Source: an uncultured Clostridia bacterium (GTDB taxonomy: Bacteria > Bacillota > Clostridia > Christensenellales > Borkfalkiaceae). Taken from it: DNA of 25,374 bases. Below, piece after piece: positions 1 to 6,814 of the stretch. The stretch is from the NCBI GenBank assembly GCA_904501815.1, contig CAJGCN010000004.1, positions 1 to 25,374 of the forward strand. The letters run 5' to 3'. Numbering within the stretch: the stretch's first letter is position 1; each line of letters opens with the position of its first letter. The notes under the pieces were generated by a model, which saw only the letters and a list, made by a program, of their open reading frames with translations, was not told the origin of the DNA and did no database searches. The position numbers and the translations under genes are program-made.

Positions 1-669
1 ACAAGACTGTTCGGACAAACGGACTTTACCCGTTGGCTGTTAAATACGCTGTTCGTTTCCGCGTGTTCCTGCCTGTTGACGACCTTGTTTATCTTAATGG
101 TCAGCTACGCGCTTTCTCGTCTTCGCTTTAAACTTCGCCGTCCGATTATGAATATCTTACTCGTGTTGGGTATGTTTCCGGGCTTTATGAGTATGATTGC
201 CGTCTATTTTATCTTAAAGGCAATGAGTTTGACAAACTCCTTGACGGCTTTGATTTTGGTGTATTCGGGCAGCGCCGCGCTTTCCTATTATATCTGCAAA
301 GGCTTTTTTGATACCATTCCCAAAGCAATGGAAGAAGCGGCTATTCTCGACGGGGCAAGCCGTTTGGCGATTTTTTGGAAAATTACCATGCCGCTCGCGA
401 AACCGATTATCGTGTATACCGTTTTAACGTCGTTTATCTCCCCTTGGTGCGATTTCATTTTCGTAAATACGATTATCAGCGATCGGAGCAAATATACAGT
501 ATCGTTGGGGCTATATAAAATGATAAACGCAGAGAAAAGCAGTTTTAACGATAACTTCACTCTTTTTTGCGCAGGCGCAACGGTGGTGGGCGCGATTATC
601 GTGTCGCTGTTTATGAGTATGCAACGCTACTACGTGGAAGGGATTACGAGCGGTGCAGTTAAAGGTTAA
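1..669 (+). CDS. Sugar ABC transporter permease, MalG type (5' truncated)
   Basis: Inner-membrane permease subunit of a carbohydrate importer of the MalG family, which works with a MalF-type partner, a solute-binding lipoprotein and an ATPase. The reading frame is open from base 1, so the start lies upstream of the window; an in-frame TTG at 76 is not the true start, because the residues before it (NTLFVSA) already match the family. The cytoplasmic EAA loop is clear at about 351-425 (EEAAILDGAS, then KITMPLAKP); it docks on the ATPase. Several hydrophobic segments surround it, and the C-terminus (GITSGAVKG) is typical of maltose/maltodextrin-type permeases. It is probably the last gene of its operon, since a strong terminator follows 11 nt after the stop. 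The substrate cannot be fixed from this fragment; maltodextrin or another oligosaccharide is a guess from the C-terminus. Confidence 0.9.
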   Translation, partial: TRLFGQTDFTRWLLNTLFVSACSCLLTTLFILMVSYALSRLRFKLRRPIMNILLVLGMFPGFMSMIAVYFILKAMSLTNSLTALILVYSGSAALSYYICKGFFDTIPKAMEEAAILDGASRLAIFWKITMPLAKPIIVYTVLTSFISPWCDFIFVNTIISDRSKYTVSLGLYKMINAEKSSFNDNFTLFCAGATVVGAIIVSLFMSMQRYYVEGITSGAVKG

Positions 670-680
670 AAAAATTTCAA

Positions 681-716
681 ACGAAAAAAGCAAGTCGATT
701 GACTTGCTTTTTTCGT
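681..716. terminator. Bidirectional intrinsic terminator (ABC permease / tRNA-Asp)
   Basis: A perfect 16-bp inverted repeat (681-696 and 701-716) surrounds a 4-nt GATT loop. The outer stem holds A6 on the left and T6 on the right, so either strand gives a hairpin with a U-rich 3' side. On the minus strand further T residues follow (complement of the A-run at 668-674). It ends the permease transcript on the plus strand and the tRNA transcript on the minus strand. Confidence 0.9.
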
Positions 717-793
717 TGGCGACCCAAAACGGGCTCGAACCGTCGACCTCCAGCGTGACAGGCTGGCGCTCTAACCAACTGAGCTATTGGGCC
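717..793 (-). tRNA. tRNA-Asp (anticodon GUC)
   Basis: The minus strand folds into a complete 77-nt cloverleaf with an encoded CCA end (717-719). The acceptor stem is GGCCCAA/TTGGGTC with one G-U pair, and the discriminator is G, as expected for Asp. The anticodon stem CCAGC/GCTGG encloses the loop CTGTCAC with anticodon GTC, and the T-loop is GTTCGAG. The CCA end abuts the terminator stem with no spacer, so 3' trimming of the hairpin must follow. It is the second gene of a two-tRNA transcript. Confidence 0.96.
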
Positions 794-826
794 AAAAAAT
801 ATATATAAGGAGAGTATGTTCGTGTT

Positions 827-902
827 TGGTGGGCCTTCACGGATTCGAACCGCGGACCAATCGGTTATGAGCCGACAGCTCTGACCACTGAGCTAAAGGC
901 CC
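827..902 (-). tRNA. tRNA with CAU anticodon, probably tRNA-Ile2
   Basis: The minus strand folds into a 76-nt cloverleaf with encoded CCA (827-829), acceptor GGGCCTT/AAGGCCC, discriminator A, anticodon loop CTCATAA and T-loop TTCGAAT. A CAU anticodon fits elongator Met or the minor Ile tRNA whose C34 is changed to lysidine by TilS. Consecutive C4-G69 and C5-G68 pairs, known as TilS identity elements, and a strong likeness to E. coli tRNA-Ile2 in the acceptor and D arms favour Ile2. An annotation program that reads only the anticodon would call it Met. It is not an initiator: G1-C72 is paired and the three G-C pairs of the initiator anticodon stem are absent. Confidence 0.93.
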
Positions 903-942
903 GAACGTGCTTTCGGGAGAACTTCTCACACGACGCTTGATT

Positions 943-971
943 ATAATAAACGATTTGCGTAAAAAAGTCAA
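943..971 (-). promoter_or_regulatory. Sigma-A promoter of the two-tRNA transcript
   Basis: On the minus strand there is TTGACT (966-971), a 17-bp spacer and TATTAT (943-948), placing the start about 30 nt before the first tRNA. A TATAAT three bases further on (940-945) would need a 20-bp spacer. The direction and distance fit the tRNA pair. Confidence 0.75.
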
Positions 972-1060
972 GTAAAATTGCTTAAAAAACAAAAGTTTTT
1001 TTTCGACCAAACAAACTTTTTTTCGGCAAAAACGGACAAAATTCTTATTTAGGCGTCCTG

Positions 1061-1066
1061 TATAAT
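1061..1066 (+). promoter_or_regulatory. Possible -10 element of the spoIIA operon
   Basis: A TATAAT hexamer lies 25 nt before spoIIAA, but no good -35 stands 16-18 bp upstream (AAAATT at 17 bp). In Bacillus this operon is read by sigma-H RNA polymerase; I see no convincing sigma-H box here. The preceding 970-1030 stretch is only A/T runs, including a weak A6C/GT6 inverted repeat. Confidence 0.35.
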
Positions 1067-1091
1067 AGTTCTGCTACGAAAGGAGGACGTT

Positions 1092-1400
1092 ATGCAAATA
1101 AAAGCAAAATGGCGCGGAAGCGAAGTATATATCACCTTAGAAGGGGAAATCGACGAACACTCGGCGGGCGAAGCTCGCCGAAACGCCGATAAAATAGCCG
1201 AAAAAAGCGCGGGCGCAACCCGCGTGATTTTCGATTTGCAAAAAGTATCGTTTATGGACTCTACGGGAATAGGTTTTTTAATCGGAAGATATAAAACCTT
1301 TCGTCGCTACGGGATTCCTATGTACATAACGAGTCCGAATTTGTCGGCGGATAAAATTTTGGCAATGAGCGGGGTATACACCCTAATTCCGCGCGTGTAA
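1092..1400 (+). CDS. spoIIAA: Anti-sigma-F factor antagonist SpoIIAA
   Basis: Small cytoplasmic STAS-domain protein that frees sigma-F in the forespore by binding the anti-sigma factor SpoIIAB. The single STAS domain spans almost all 102 residues. The phosphorylation site is visible as FMDSTGIGFLIGRY, with Ser57 matching Ser58 of the Bacillus protein; SpoIIAB phosphorylates it and the SpoIIE phosphatase reverses this. It is somewhat shorter than the Bacillus protein (about 117 residues). A near-perfect ribosome site (AAAGGAGG, 1079-1086) sets the start. It is the first gene of the three-gene operon, 15 nt before spoIIAB. General anti-sigma antagonists such as RsbV share the fold, but the following spoIIAB and sigF make the spore-specific call firm. 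Confidence 0.93.
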   Translation: MQIKAKWRGSEVYITLEGEIDEHSAGEARRNADKIAEKSAGATRVIFDLQKVSFMDSTGIGFLIGRYKTFRRYGIPMYITSPNLSADKILAMSGVYTLIPRV

Positions 1401-1415
1401 TATAAGGAGAAGACT

Positions 1416-1877
1416 ATGAAGAACTATATGAAACTCGAACTTTTGGCTGTTAGCGAAAACGAAGGTTTTGCAAGAAACGCCGTCGCGGCGTTCGCCCTGT
1501 CGTTAAATCCTACCGTTTCCGAGCTTTCGGATATTAAAACGGCGGTTTCCGAAGCCGTCACGAACTGTATCGTACACGCCTACCGCCATGCGGACGGGGA
1601 ACAAAAAATCGTGATAGAATGTATTGCGGAAGAAGGTAAGGACGGGGGGATTTTACATATCGCGATTGCCGATCAAGGCTGTGGGATTGATAACCTTACG
1701 CAAGCGCTCACTCCCTTTTTCACCACGCTCGAAGGGGACGAACGCTCGGGAATGGGCTTTACGATTATGCAAACCTTTATGTCGGACTTTTCCGTAAAAA
1801 GCGAGAAAGGAAAAGGTACGACGGTGCGTATGAGTAAGCGGTTTGCCCTTGAAAGCGCGCGAGAAAACATAGGCTAA
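1416..1877 (+). CDS. spoIIAB: Anti-sigma-F factor / serine kinase SpoIIAB
   Basis: GHKL-family protein that holds sigma-F inactive and phosphorylates SpoIIAA, acting as the switch of forespore transcription. Of its 153 residues, the ATP-binding fold shows the N box (SEAVTN, with Glu46 and Asn50 at the same numbers as in Bacillus), the G1 box (ADQGCG, 85-90) and the G2 region (SGMGF, 111-115). The ribosome site AAGGAGA lies just before the ATG. The gene sits between its antagonist and its target sigma factor, 15 nt after one and 12 nt before the other. It is slightly longer than the Bacillus protein (146). No defect is seen. Confidence 0.95.
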   Translation: MKNYMKLELLAVSENEGFARNAVAAFALSLNPTVSELSDIKTAVSEAVTNCIVHAYRHADGEQKIVIECIAEEGKDGGILHIAIADQGCGIDNLTQALTPFFTTLEGDERSGMGFTIMQTFMSDFSVKSEKGKGTTVRMSKRFALESARENIG

Positions 1878-1889
1878 GGTAGGGGTTAG

Positions 1890-2615
1890 GTGTTAGACGA
1901 ACGGACGACAATCGAATATATCCGCCGAGCAAAAGCAGGGGAAGCTACCGCAAAGGAGCAACTTTTAGAGCATAACGTTTCGCTCGTGAAATGTATCGTG
2001 AAAAGGTATTTGGGCAAGGGCGTGGACTACGACGATTTATTTCAGCTTGCGAGTATGGGGTTTTTAAAAGCCATAGCGGGGTTTGACGAAAGCTACGGCG
2101 TTAAATTCTCGACCTACGCCGTGCCTATGATTGCGGGGGAAATCAAGCGGTTTATGCGGGACGACGGGTCGGTGAAAGTTTCCCGCGCTATGAAACAAAC
2201 GGCAAAGGAAATCAACGGATTTATCGAAACCTACGTTGCCGAGCACGGCAAACAACCCGCGCTTTCGGTGATTGCGGAAACCTTTCGTTTAGAAGAAAGC
2301 GAAGCGGTGTTCGTGATGGGCTCGTCGCGTATGCCGTTGTCTTTGCAAAGCGGGCCTGAGAATAAGGACGGGAAAGAACGGGAGCTGATAGAAACGTTGC
2401 CGTCGGTGGATAACCAAGAAGAAATGTTAGACAGTTTGTTGCTACGGCTTGCGATTGAAGAACTTTCCGAACGGGATAAAAAAATAATCGTTTTAAGGTA
2501 TTTTCGGGATATGACGCAAAGCGAAGTTGCGGAAAAAATCGGCGTAAGTCAGGTGCAGGTTTCGCGGATAGAAAACAGAATTATCAAAGAATTCCGTCAA
2601 AAACTAATCGGCTGA
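1890..2615 (+). CDS. sigF: RNA polymerase sigma-F factor (forespore)
   Basis: Sporulation sigma factor that directs early forespore genes after asymmetric division. The 241 residues show region 2 (about 28-95, with DLFQLASMGFLKA and KFSTYAVPMIAGEIKRF), region 3 (about 98-150) and region 4 with a helix-turn-helix (TQSEVAEKIGVSQVQVS, 209-225). The start is GTG at 1890, preceded by AAGGTAGGGG. It is near the usual length (255 in Bacillus). Sigma-G and sigma-B are close relatives, but the spoIIAA-spoIIAB context identifies sigma-F. A terminator hairpin begins directly at the stop codon, so spoVA genes are not part of this transcript. Confidence 0.95.
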   Translation: MLDERTTIEYIRRAKAGEATAKEQLLEHNVSLVKCIVKRYLGKGVDYDDLFQLASMGFLKAIAGFDESYGVKFSTYAVPMIAGEIKRFMRDDGSVKVSRAMKQTAKEINGFIETYVAEHGKQPALSVIAETFRLEESEAVFVMGSSRMPLSLQSGPENKDGKERELIETLPSVDNQEEMLDSLLLRLAIEELSERDKKIIVLRYFRDMTQSEVAEKIGVSQVQVSRIENRIIKEFRQKLIG

Positions 2616-2656
2616 CGGCGCGGGAATAAGAAAATTTTTCCGCGTCGTTCTTTTTT
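2616..2656 (+). terminator. Intrinsic terminator after sigF
   Basis: An 11-bp stem (2616-2626 with 2637-2647, two G-U pairs) encloses a 10-nt loop; a T-rich tail ending in T6 (2651-2656) follows. It begins one base after the sigF stop. Confidence 0.7.
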
Positions 2657-2669
2657 GGGTGTAAATTTG

Positions 2670-2698
2670 TTGTAAAAGAAAAAAAAATTTGTTATAAT
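2670..2698 (+). promoter_or_regulatory. Sigma-A promoter of the CPBP protease gene
   Basis: TTGTAA (2670-2675), a 17-bp spacer and a perfect TATAAT (2693-2698). The -10 ends only 9 nt before the ATG at 2708, so the transcript would begin within a few bases of the start codon and carry no ribosome site. Confidence 0.75.
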
Positions 2699-2707
2699 AA
2701 CGATAGT

Positions 2708-3649
2708 ATGAAAAAACGCAAGGAAGAAAAGCGGGGGATTCTCGCGGAATTATTAGGCGAGCCTACGCCTTTTAAAGCGTCAGGGCTGGCGTTTACGCTT
2801 GCGGCGTTGTTGCCGCCGGTGCTTTTTTTCGTGTTTTTGTCTTTCGTGCCTAAGGTCGGGGAAGACAAACCCGATTGGTATTTATACGCAAGCTTTATTT
2901 TTCCACAGCTTTCCTTTGCGCTCGTCGCTTGGATTTTTTACCGTTTTTCCCGCTCGCAGACGGGAATGGGCTTTAAGAGCTGTTTAAAAACGCAGTTTGC
3001 CTGTAAAAAACGCTATTATTTTATAGCGATTGCTATGCAGTTTGGGCTATTTTCGCTTTCCTTTGTAAACTCCTTATTTATCAATCTTTTAGGCGGAATA
3101 GGCTACGAGCCGACGGAAATCCTATTGCCGAGTTTAGACGGGGTTGGATTCGTCGGCGTGCTTTTGAGCGTTGCGTTGCTTCCCGCTATTTTCGAAGAAC
3201 TCATTTTCAGGGGCGTATTGCTTTCGGGCTTAAAAGATTTCGGGAGCGTATCTGCCGCGCTCGTTTGCGGTGGACTGTTCGCGCTTTATCACCAAACCCC
3301 CGTGCAAACGGTCTATCAGTTCGTTTGCGGTTTTGCGTTCGCTTGGGTAGCCATTAAGGCGGGGAGTATTTTGCCTACCGTTGTGGCGCATTTTATCAAC
3401 AACGCATTTATCGTTTGCACCGAAAAATTCGGTTTTCCCGTTGTATTTGAATACGCGCTGTTAGGCGTATCCGCCGTATGCTTAATTTTCACGGTCGTTT
3501 GGTTTTTAACGATTGATAAAAAGACGAAACCCGCCACCGCTACGAAATCGGATAAATACGAGTTTTTAAAATGGTCGGCGGTGGGCGTGGCGTTTTGTTT
3601 GCTCGTTTGGCTTTTAAATCTTATCGACGGTATCGTGGGGCTGAGCTAA
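2708..3649 (+). CDS. CPBP family intramembrane metalloprotease (CAAX/Abi type)
   Basis: Polytopic membrane protein of the CPBP/Rce1 family, glutamate-dependent intramembrane proteases; bacterial members act in protein maturation, bacteriocin immunity or unknown roles. The 313 residues contain about eight hydrophobic segments. The active-site motifs are EELIFR (Glu163-Glu164...Arg168), an FALYH motif with His195, and HFINN (His228, Asn231). The N-terminus (MKKRKEEKR) is basic and cytoplasmic. No Shine-Dalgarno is seen before the ATG, and the promoter -10 lies 9 nt away; no better downstream start exists before the first membrane segment. rlmH follows after 9 nt, so the two are co-transcribed. 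The substrate is unknown. Confidence 0.88.
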   Translation: MKKRKEEKRGILAELLGEPTPFKASGLAFTLAALLPPVLFFVFLSFVPKVGEDKPDWYLYASFIFPQLSFALVAWIFYRFSRSQTGMGFKSCLKTQFACKKRYYFIAIAMQFGLFSLSFVNSLFINLLGGIGYEPTEILLPSLDGVGFVGVLLSVALLPAIFEELIFRGVLLSGLKDFGSVSAALVCGGLFALYHQTPVQTVYQFVCGFAFAWVAIKAGSILPTVVAHFINNAFIVCTEKFGFPVVFEYALLGVSAVCLIFTVVWFLTIDKKTKPATATKSDKYEFLKWSAVGVAFCLLVWLLNLIDGIVGLS

Positions 3650-3658
3650 GGGGGAAAG

Positions 3659-4096
3659 ATGCAAAAGATTTATTTCGTAGTAGTTGGTAAAATTAAAGAA
3701 GCTTTTTATCGCGACGCCGTTTCAGAATACTGCAAACGCCTTTCCCGTTTTGCAAAAATCGAAATCAAAGAACTTGCGGAAGGCGCAAATTTAGAAACGG
3801 AAGCAGACGATATTTTACGCGCCGTCAAAGGCTACACGATTGCGCTTGCGGTAGAAGGCGAAAAGCTTTCGAGCGAGAAGCTTGCGAAAAAACTCTCGTC
3901 GCTTACCGACGCGGGCAAAGAGATTACCTTTATTATCGGCTCGTCGTGCGGGTTATCCGAGCGTGTAAAAAAATCTGCGGATTATCTTTTATCCTTTTCG
4001 GATATGACCTTTCCGCACCAGCTCATGCGCGTAATTTTATCCGAACAAGTCTACCGCGCGTTTATGATCAATGCCGGCTCAACCTATCATAAATAA
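3659..4096 (+). CDS. rlmH: 23S rRNA (pseudouridine-1915-N3)-methyltransferase RlmH
   Basis: SPOUT-class methyltransferase that uses S-adenosylmethionine to methylate pseudouridine 1915 in helix 69 of 23S rRNA on assembled ribosomes. The 145 residues match the family from end to end: the start MQKIYFVVVGKIK, the SAM-knot glycine loop FIIGSSCGLSERV (91-103) and the C-terminal TFPHQLMRVILSEQVYRAF with final YHK. The usual loop is GGSxG; here the second glycine is Ser95. It is a little shorter than the usual 155-160 residues. The start is supported by AAGGGGGAAAG immediately upstream. It is the second gene after the CPBP protease; repeat copy A follows its stop. Confidence 0.95.
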   Translation: MQKIYFVVVGKIKEAFYRDAVSEYCKRLSRFAKIEIKELAEGANLETEADDILRAVKGYTIALAVEGEKLSSEKLAKKLSSLTDAGKEITFIIGSSCGLSERVKKSADYLLSFSDMTFPHQLMRVILSEQVYRAFMINAGSTYHK

Positions 4097-4108
4097 CCCC
4101 GTTCTTTC

Positions 4109-4207
4109 TCAGGAATAGGAAATCCAGAAACTCAGTTTTTGGTGGGGTGCAGGGGTGAAACCCCGAAAATATATGCGGGATTATCCCCTTGACCCTTAGT
4201 TAAAGGG
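4109..4207 (+). repeat. Palindromic repeat family, copy A
   Basis: Intergenic element after rlmH made of four small hairpins: CCAGAAAC-TCA-GTTTTTGG (4124-4142, one G-U pair), GGGGT-GAA-ACCCC (4152-4164), GGGA-TTA-TCCC (4177-4187) and CCCTT-AGTTA-AAGGG (4193-4207). The first two, with AGGAAATCC before them, recur in inverted orientation at 7595-7643 with few changes, and the first recurs at 7437-7455 and 17213-17232. The tail GGATTATCCCCTTGACC recurs inverted at 7412-7427. It may also end the rlmH transcript, but no long T-run follows. Confidence 0.85.
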
Positions 4208-4253
4208 AAGTTAGACTTGCACTCTTTACAGCTCGTCAGCGTATACTATACGT

Positions 4254-5075
4254 ATGGATATTTATGAAAGTATACGAAATTTCTACGAGCGTGTGAAAAC
4301 GGAAAAACGGGTGATAGGAAAAAGCGTGTTGGGGCGGAGTATTTTTGCCGTTAAAATCGGGCGCGGAAACCCCGTAGGGATTGCGACTTACGCGATTCAC
4401 GGTAGGGAGTTTATCACCGCAAAACTTGCCGTAGCGCATTACGCAAGAGAGATTACGGGGAGTTTGTGGATTGTACCGCTCGTTAATCCCGACGGCGCGC
4501 TCCTTTCACAGCGCGGGCTTGCGAGCGTGGCGAATAAGAAATATCGGCGGGCGTTGGAAAGGTTTTCTGCGCAAGAGCTTAGGCTTTGGAAAGCCAACGC
4601 ACGGGGCGTGGACCTGAACGTTAATTTTGATGCGGACTGGGGAAAGGGCGTTCAAAATTTAAAAACAGCAGGCGCGCAAAATTATATCGGGGAAAAACCG
4701 TTTTCTGAACCCGAAACGCTTGCTTTGAAAAATTTCACCCAAGAAATACTGCCTGATTACACGCTGAGTTATCACACCAAAGGGGAAGAAATTTATTGGT
4801 ATTATTATCAATCTTTGCGTACCTGCTCCCGTGATAAACGGTTAGCGGAAGTAATTTCCCGTTCGACGGGGTATCCTTTAAAACGCACGCAAGGGAGCGT
4901 AGGCGGGTATAAGGATTGGTGTATTAAAAAACTGAAAATTCCTGCCTTTACGGTGGAAGTCGGGGACGACGAATTAACTCACCCGATAGGCGAAGAAGGC
5001 TTGGAGAATATCTTGCAAAAAAACGGCGACACGCCTCGCGCGTTGTCGGAAGCGGTCGCTAAGCTATATTTATAA
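4254..5075 (+). CDS. M14-family zinc carboxypeptidase, probably a peptidoglycan peptide peptidase
   Basis: Metallocarboxypeptidase fold. Zinc ligands are visible: His49 and Glu52 in HGRE, and His174 in SYHTKGEE. The substrate-binding NPDG (78-81) and RGVDLNVNFD (118-127) and the catalytic Glu235 in TVEVG are also present, so it should be active. The RGVDLNxNF motif and lack of a propeptide resemble gamma-D-glutamyl-meso-diaminopimelate peptidases that trim cell-wall peptides. At 273 residues it is a bare catalytic domain. No signal peptide or LysM domain is seen, which suggests action on recycled muropeptides in the cytoplasm or export by another route. There is no ribosome site before the ATG; a TATACT lies 6 nt upstream. 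Upstream in-frame extension is not supported. tadA follows 11 nt after the stop. Confidence 0.85.
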   Translation: MDIYESIRNFYERVKTEKRVIGKSVLGRSIFAVKIGRGNPVGIATYAIHGREFITAKLAVAHYAREITGSLWIVPLVNPDGALLSQRGLASVANKKYRRALERFSAQELRLWKANARGVDLNVNFDADWGKGVQNLKTAGAQNYIGEKPFSEPETLALKNFTQEILPDYTLSYHTKGEEIYWYYYQSLRTCSRDKRLAEVISRSTGYPLKRTQGSVGGYKDWCIKKLKIPAFTVEVGDDELTHPIGEEGLENILQKNGDTPRALSEAVAKLYL

Positions 5076-5086
5076 AGAGTAGAAAA

Positions 5087-5596
5087 ATGAGAAAATTAAC
5101 GAGAGAAGAAAAATTTATGCGCGCGGCAATTCGCGCGGCGAAACGCGGGTTAGCGCAAGGCGAAGTCCCGATAGGCGCGGTCGTGGTCGTCGACGGGAAA
5201 ATCGTTGCGCGCGGGTATAACCGCAGAGCAAAACTGCAACTTGCTTCTGCGCACGCGGAAATGATGGCGATTGACAAAGCCTGTAAGGTTTTCCATTCTT
5301 GGCGTTTGCCCGAAGGCGCGGAGCTGTACGTGACGTTAGAGCCTTGCCCTATGTGTATGGGCGCGTCGCTCAACGCGCGGGTGGACAAGCTGTATTTTGG
5401 CGCGCGTGAACAAAAGGGTAGGTCGCTGACCGCAGAGCTTGCCGAAGCAAATCTCGTAAACCATAAAACGGAAGTAATCGGCGGGGTGCTTGAAGACGAG
5501 TGTTCCGCTCTCTTGACGGCGTTTTTCAGCGGGTTAAGGCAAAAGGCAAAAGAAGAAAAAGAACGCTTGAAAGAAAAAGGGGAAGAAAAGGCGTAA
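5087..5596 (+). CDS. tadA: tRNA-specific adenosine deaminase TadA
   Basis: Zinc-dependent deaminase that converts A34 of tRNA-Arg(ACG) to inosine, allowing one tRNA to read CGU, CGC and CGA. Key residues are His56 and Glu58 in the HAE motif and Cys87/Cys90 in EPCPMC, which together bind zinc and shuttle the proton. The core GEVPIGAVVV (25-34) is typical. The 169 residues include a charged tail rich in Lys/Glu (about 150-169) that is not part of the domain. The ATG at 5087 has only a weak ribosome site; an internal ATG at 5117 is a possible alternative. It probably forms an operon with the peptidase gene, 11 nt upstream. Confidence 0.94.
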   Translation: MRKLTREEKFMRAAIRAAKRGLAQGEVPIGAVVVVDGKIVARGYNRRAKLQLASAHAEMMAIDKACKVFHSWRLPEGAELYVTLEPCPMCMGASLNARVDKLYFGAREQKGRSLTAELAEANLVNHKTEVIGGVLEDECSALLTAFFSGLRQKAKEEKERLKEKGEEKA

Positions 5597-5638
5597 ATAT
5601 TTATTTTTAAATAAATTTAAAAAACCGCCTTTAATCGG

Positions 5639-5667
5639 TTGACTTACGCGCCGAAAAAAGTTATTAT
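5639..5667 (+). promoter_or_regulatory. Sigma-A promoter of prs
   Basis: TTGACT (5639-5644), a 17-bp spacer and TATTAT (5662-5667), the same pair of hexamers as the tRNA promoter at 943-971. It stands between tadA and prs. A weak A/T palindrome (about 5596-5620) and an AACCG/CGGTT stem (5623-5640) just before it may end the tadA transcript. Confidence 0.75.
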
Positions 5668-5674
5668 AATAATG

Positions 5675-5794
5675 TCAATGCGGGGGAGCGCGGGAAATTT
5701 AGCCCGCCAAATGAATACGAATGAGAAAAATCCGCTTTAAGCGTGCGCGGTAAAGCGCCGTGAACGGCGAATAAAAATACAAGGAAGGTAGTTT
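5675..5794 (+). other. Long 5' leader of prs
   Basis: About 120 nt separate the expected transcription start from the prs ATG. The leader can form GCGGG/CCCGC (about 5690-5707) and GCCG/CGGC (about 5757-5768) hairpins, and ends in the ribosome site AAGGAAGG (5783-5790). I do not recognise a known riboswitch class in it. Confidence 0.4.
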
Positions 5795-6739
5795 ATGATT
5801 ACTCACGGAAATGAAATCAAATTGTTTTCCGGCAACTCCAACCGCCCTTTGGCGGAAGCGATTGCCAAAAAGCTCAATACCGAGCTTGGCGGCATTGAAG
5901 TTTCGACCTTTTCCGACGGCGAAATTAACGTCCACATTGCGGAAACCGTTCGTGGTAGAGACTTGTTTATTATTCAATCCACGTCTTCGCCCGTCAACGA
6001 TAATCTGATGGAACTGTTGATTATGATCGACGCGGCAAAGCGTGCGTCGGCTGGCAGAATTACGGCGGTTATTCCCTATTTCGGGTATGCCCGTCAGGAT
6101 AGAAAAGCCCGCTCGCGCGATCCTATCACGGCAAAACTCGTGGCAAATCTTATCACGGCGGCAGGCGCTGACCGCGTTTTGACGATGGATTTGCACGCGG
6201 AACAAATTCAAGGCTTTTTCGATATCCCCGTCGATAATCTTCTCGGCGGACCTACTCTTTGCAACTATTTTGCAAAGCAGGGGAATATCGACGTAGTCGT
6301 TGCGCCCGATCTCGGATCGGTAAAAAGAGCGAGAAAGGTTGCGGAAAAATTCGGTGTGCCTATTGCGATTATCGACAAGCGCCGTCCCAAAGCGAACGTA
6401 ATGGAAGTTATGACGATTATCGGCGACGTAAACGGCAAAAACTGCTTGATGCTCGACGATATGATCGACACGGCAGGCACGATTTGTCAAGGTGCGCAAG
6501 CTCTTCGCGATTTCGGCGCGAAGGATATCTACGCAGGCTGTACGCACTCCGTTTTAAGCGGACCTGCTATTGAACGCTTGAAGAATTCGGTTATCACCAA
6601 GCTCGTTATGCTCGACACGGTGTTGATGCCCGAAGAAAAGAAAATCGATAAATTCGAATTCTTGTCCGTTGCGGATATTTTTGCGGCGGCGATTGAAAAC
6701 GTATATCTCGATAAACCTATGTCGAAATTATACGACTAA
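5795..6739 (+). CDS. prs: Ribose-phosphate pyrophosphokinase (PRPP synthetase)
   Basis: Makes 5-phosphoribosyl-1-diphosphate from ribose-5-phosphate and ATP, the precursor of purines, pyrimidines, histidine, tryptophan and NAD. The 314 residues match class I enzymes throughout: KLFSGNSN near the N-terminus, FSDGE (39-43), [11 protein letters not shown], the flexible-loop [11 protein letters not shown] (132-142, His134) and the PRPP-binding loop DDMIDTAGT (221-229). Length is as usual (about 315). The start is fixed by AAGGAAGG seven bases or so upstream. Upstream is a promoter with a 120-nt leader; a terminator-like hairpin follows, then pth. The prs-pth-mfd order matches that of Bacillus, where a few other genes are interspersed. 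Confidence 0.97.
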   Translation: MITHGNEIKLFSGNSNRPLAEAIAKKLNTELGGIEVSTFSDGEINVHIAETVRGRDLFIIQSTSSPVNDNLMELLIMIDAAKRASAGRITAVIPYFGYARQDRKARSRDPITAKLVANLITAAGADRVLTMDLHAEQIQGFFDIPVDNLLGGPTLCNYFAKQGNIDVVVAPDLGSVKRARKVAEKFGVPIAIIDKRRPKANVMEVMTIIGDVNGKNCLMLDDMIDTAGTICQGAQALRDFGAKDIYAGCTHSVLSGPAIERLKNSVITKLVMLDTVLMPEEKKIDKFEFLSVADIFAAAIENVYLDKPMSKLYD

Positions 6740-6767
6740 GAAAAAATACTTAACACGAAAGAAAAAC

Positions 6768-6796
6768 CTGCCGTCGCTTTTCGCGGCGGCGGTTTT
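6768..6796 (+). terminator. Hairpin between prs and pth, possible weak terminator
   Basis: A 10-bp GC-rich stem with two G-U pairs (6768-6777 with 6783-6792) encloses a TTTTC loop; only T4 follows. It may attenuate rather than stop transcription into pth, which has no clear promoter of its own. Confidence 0.55.
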
Positions 6797-6814
6797 CGGT
6801 AAAAAGGACGAAAT

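Noticed and set aside
970..1030. A/T-rich inverted repeat before spoIIAA as a terminator
   Set aside because: The stem is only A-T runs of about seven pairs and no gene on the plus strand ends just before it; it may be chance in an A/T-rich gap.
5699..6547. 282-codon frame on the minus strand
   Set aside because: It is antisense to prs, and its product is rich in Arg, His and Asn with no recognisable motif.
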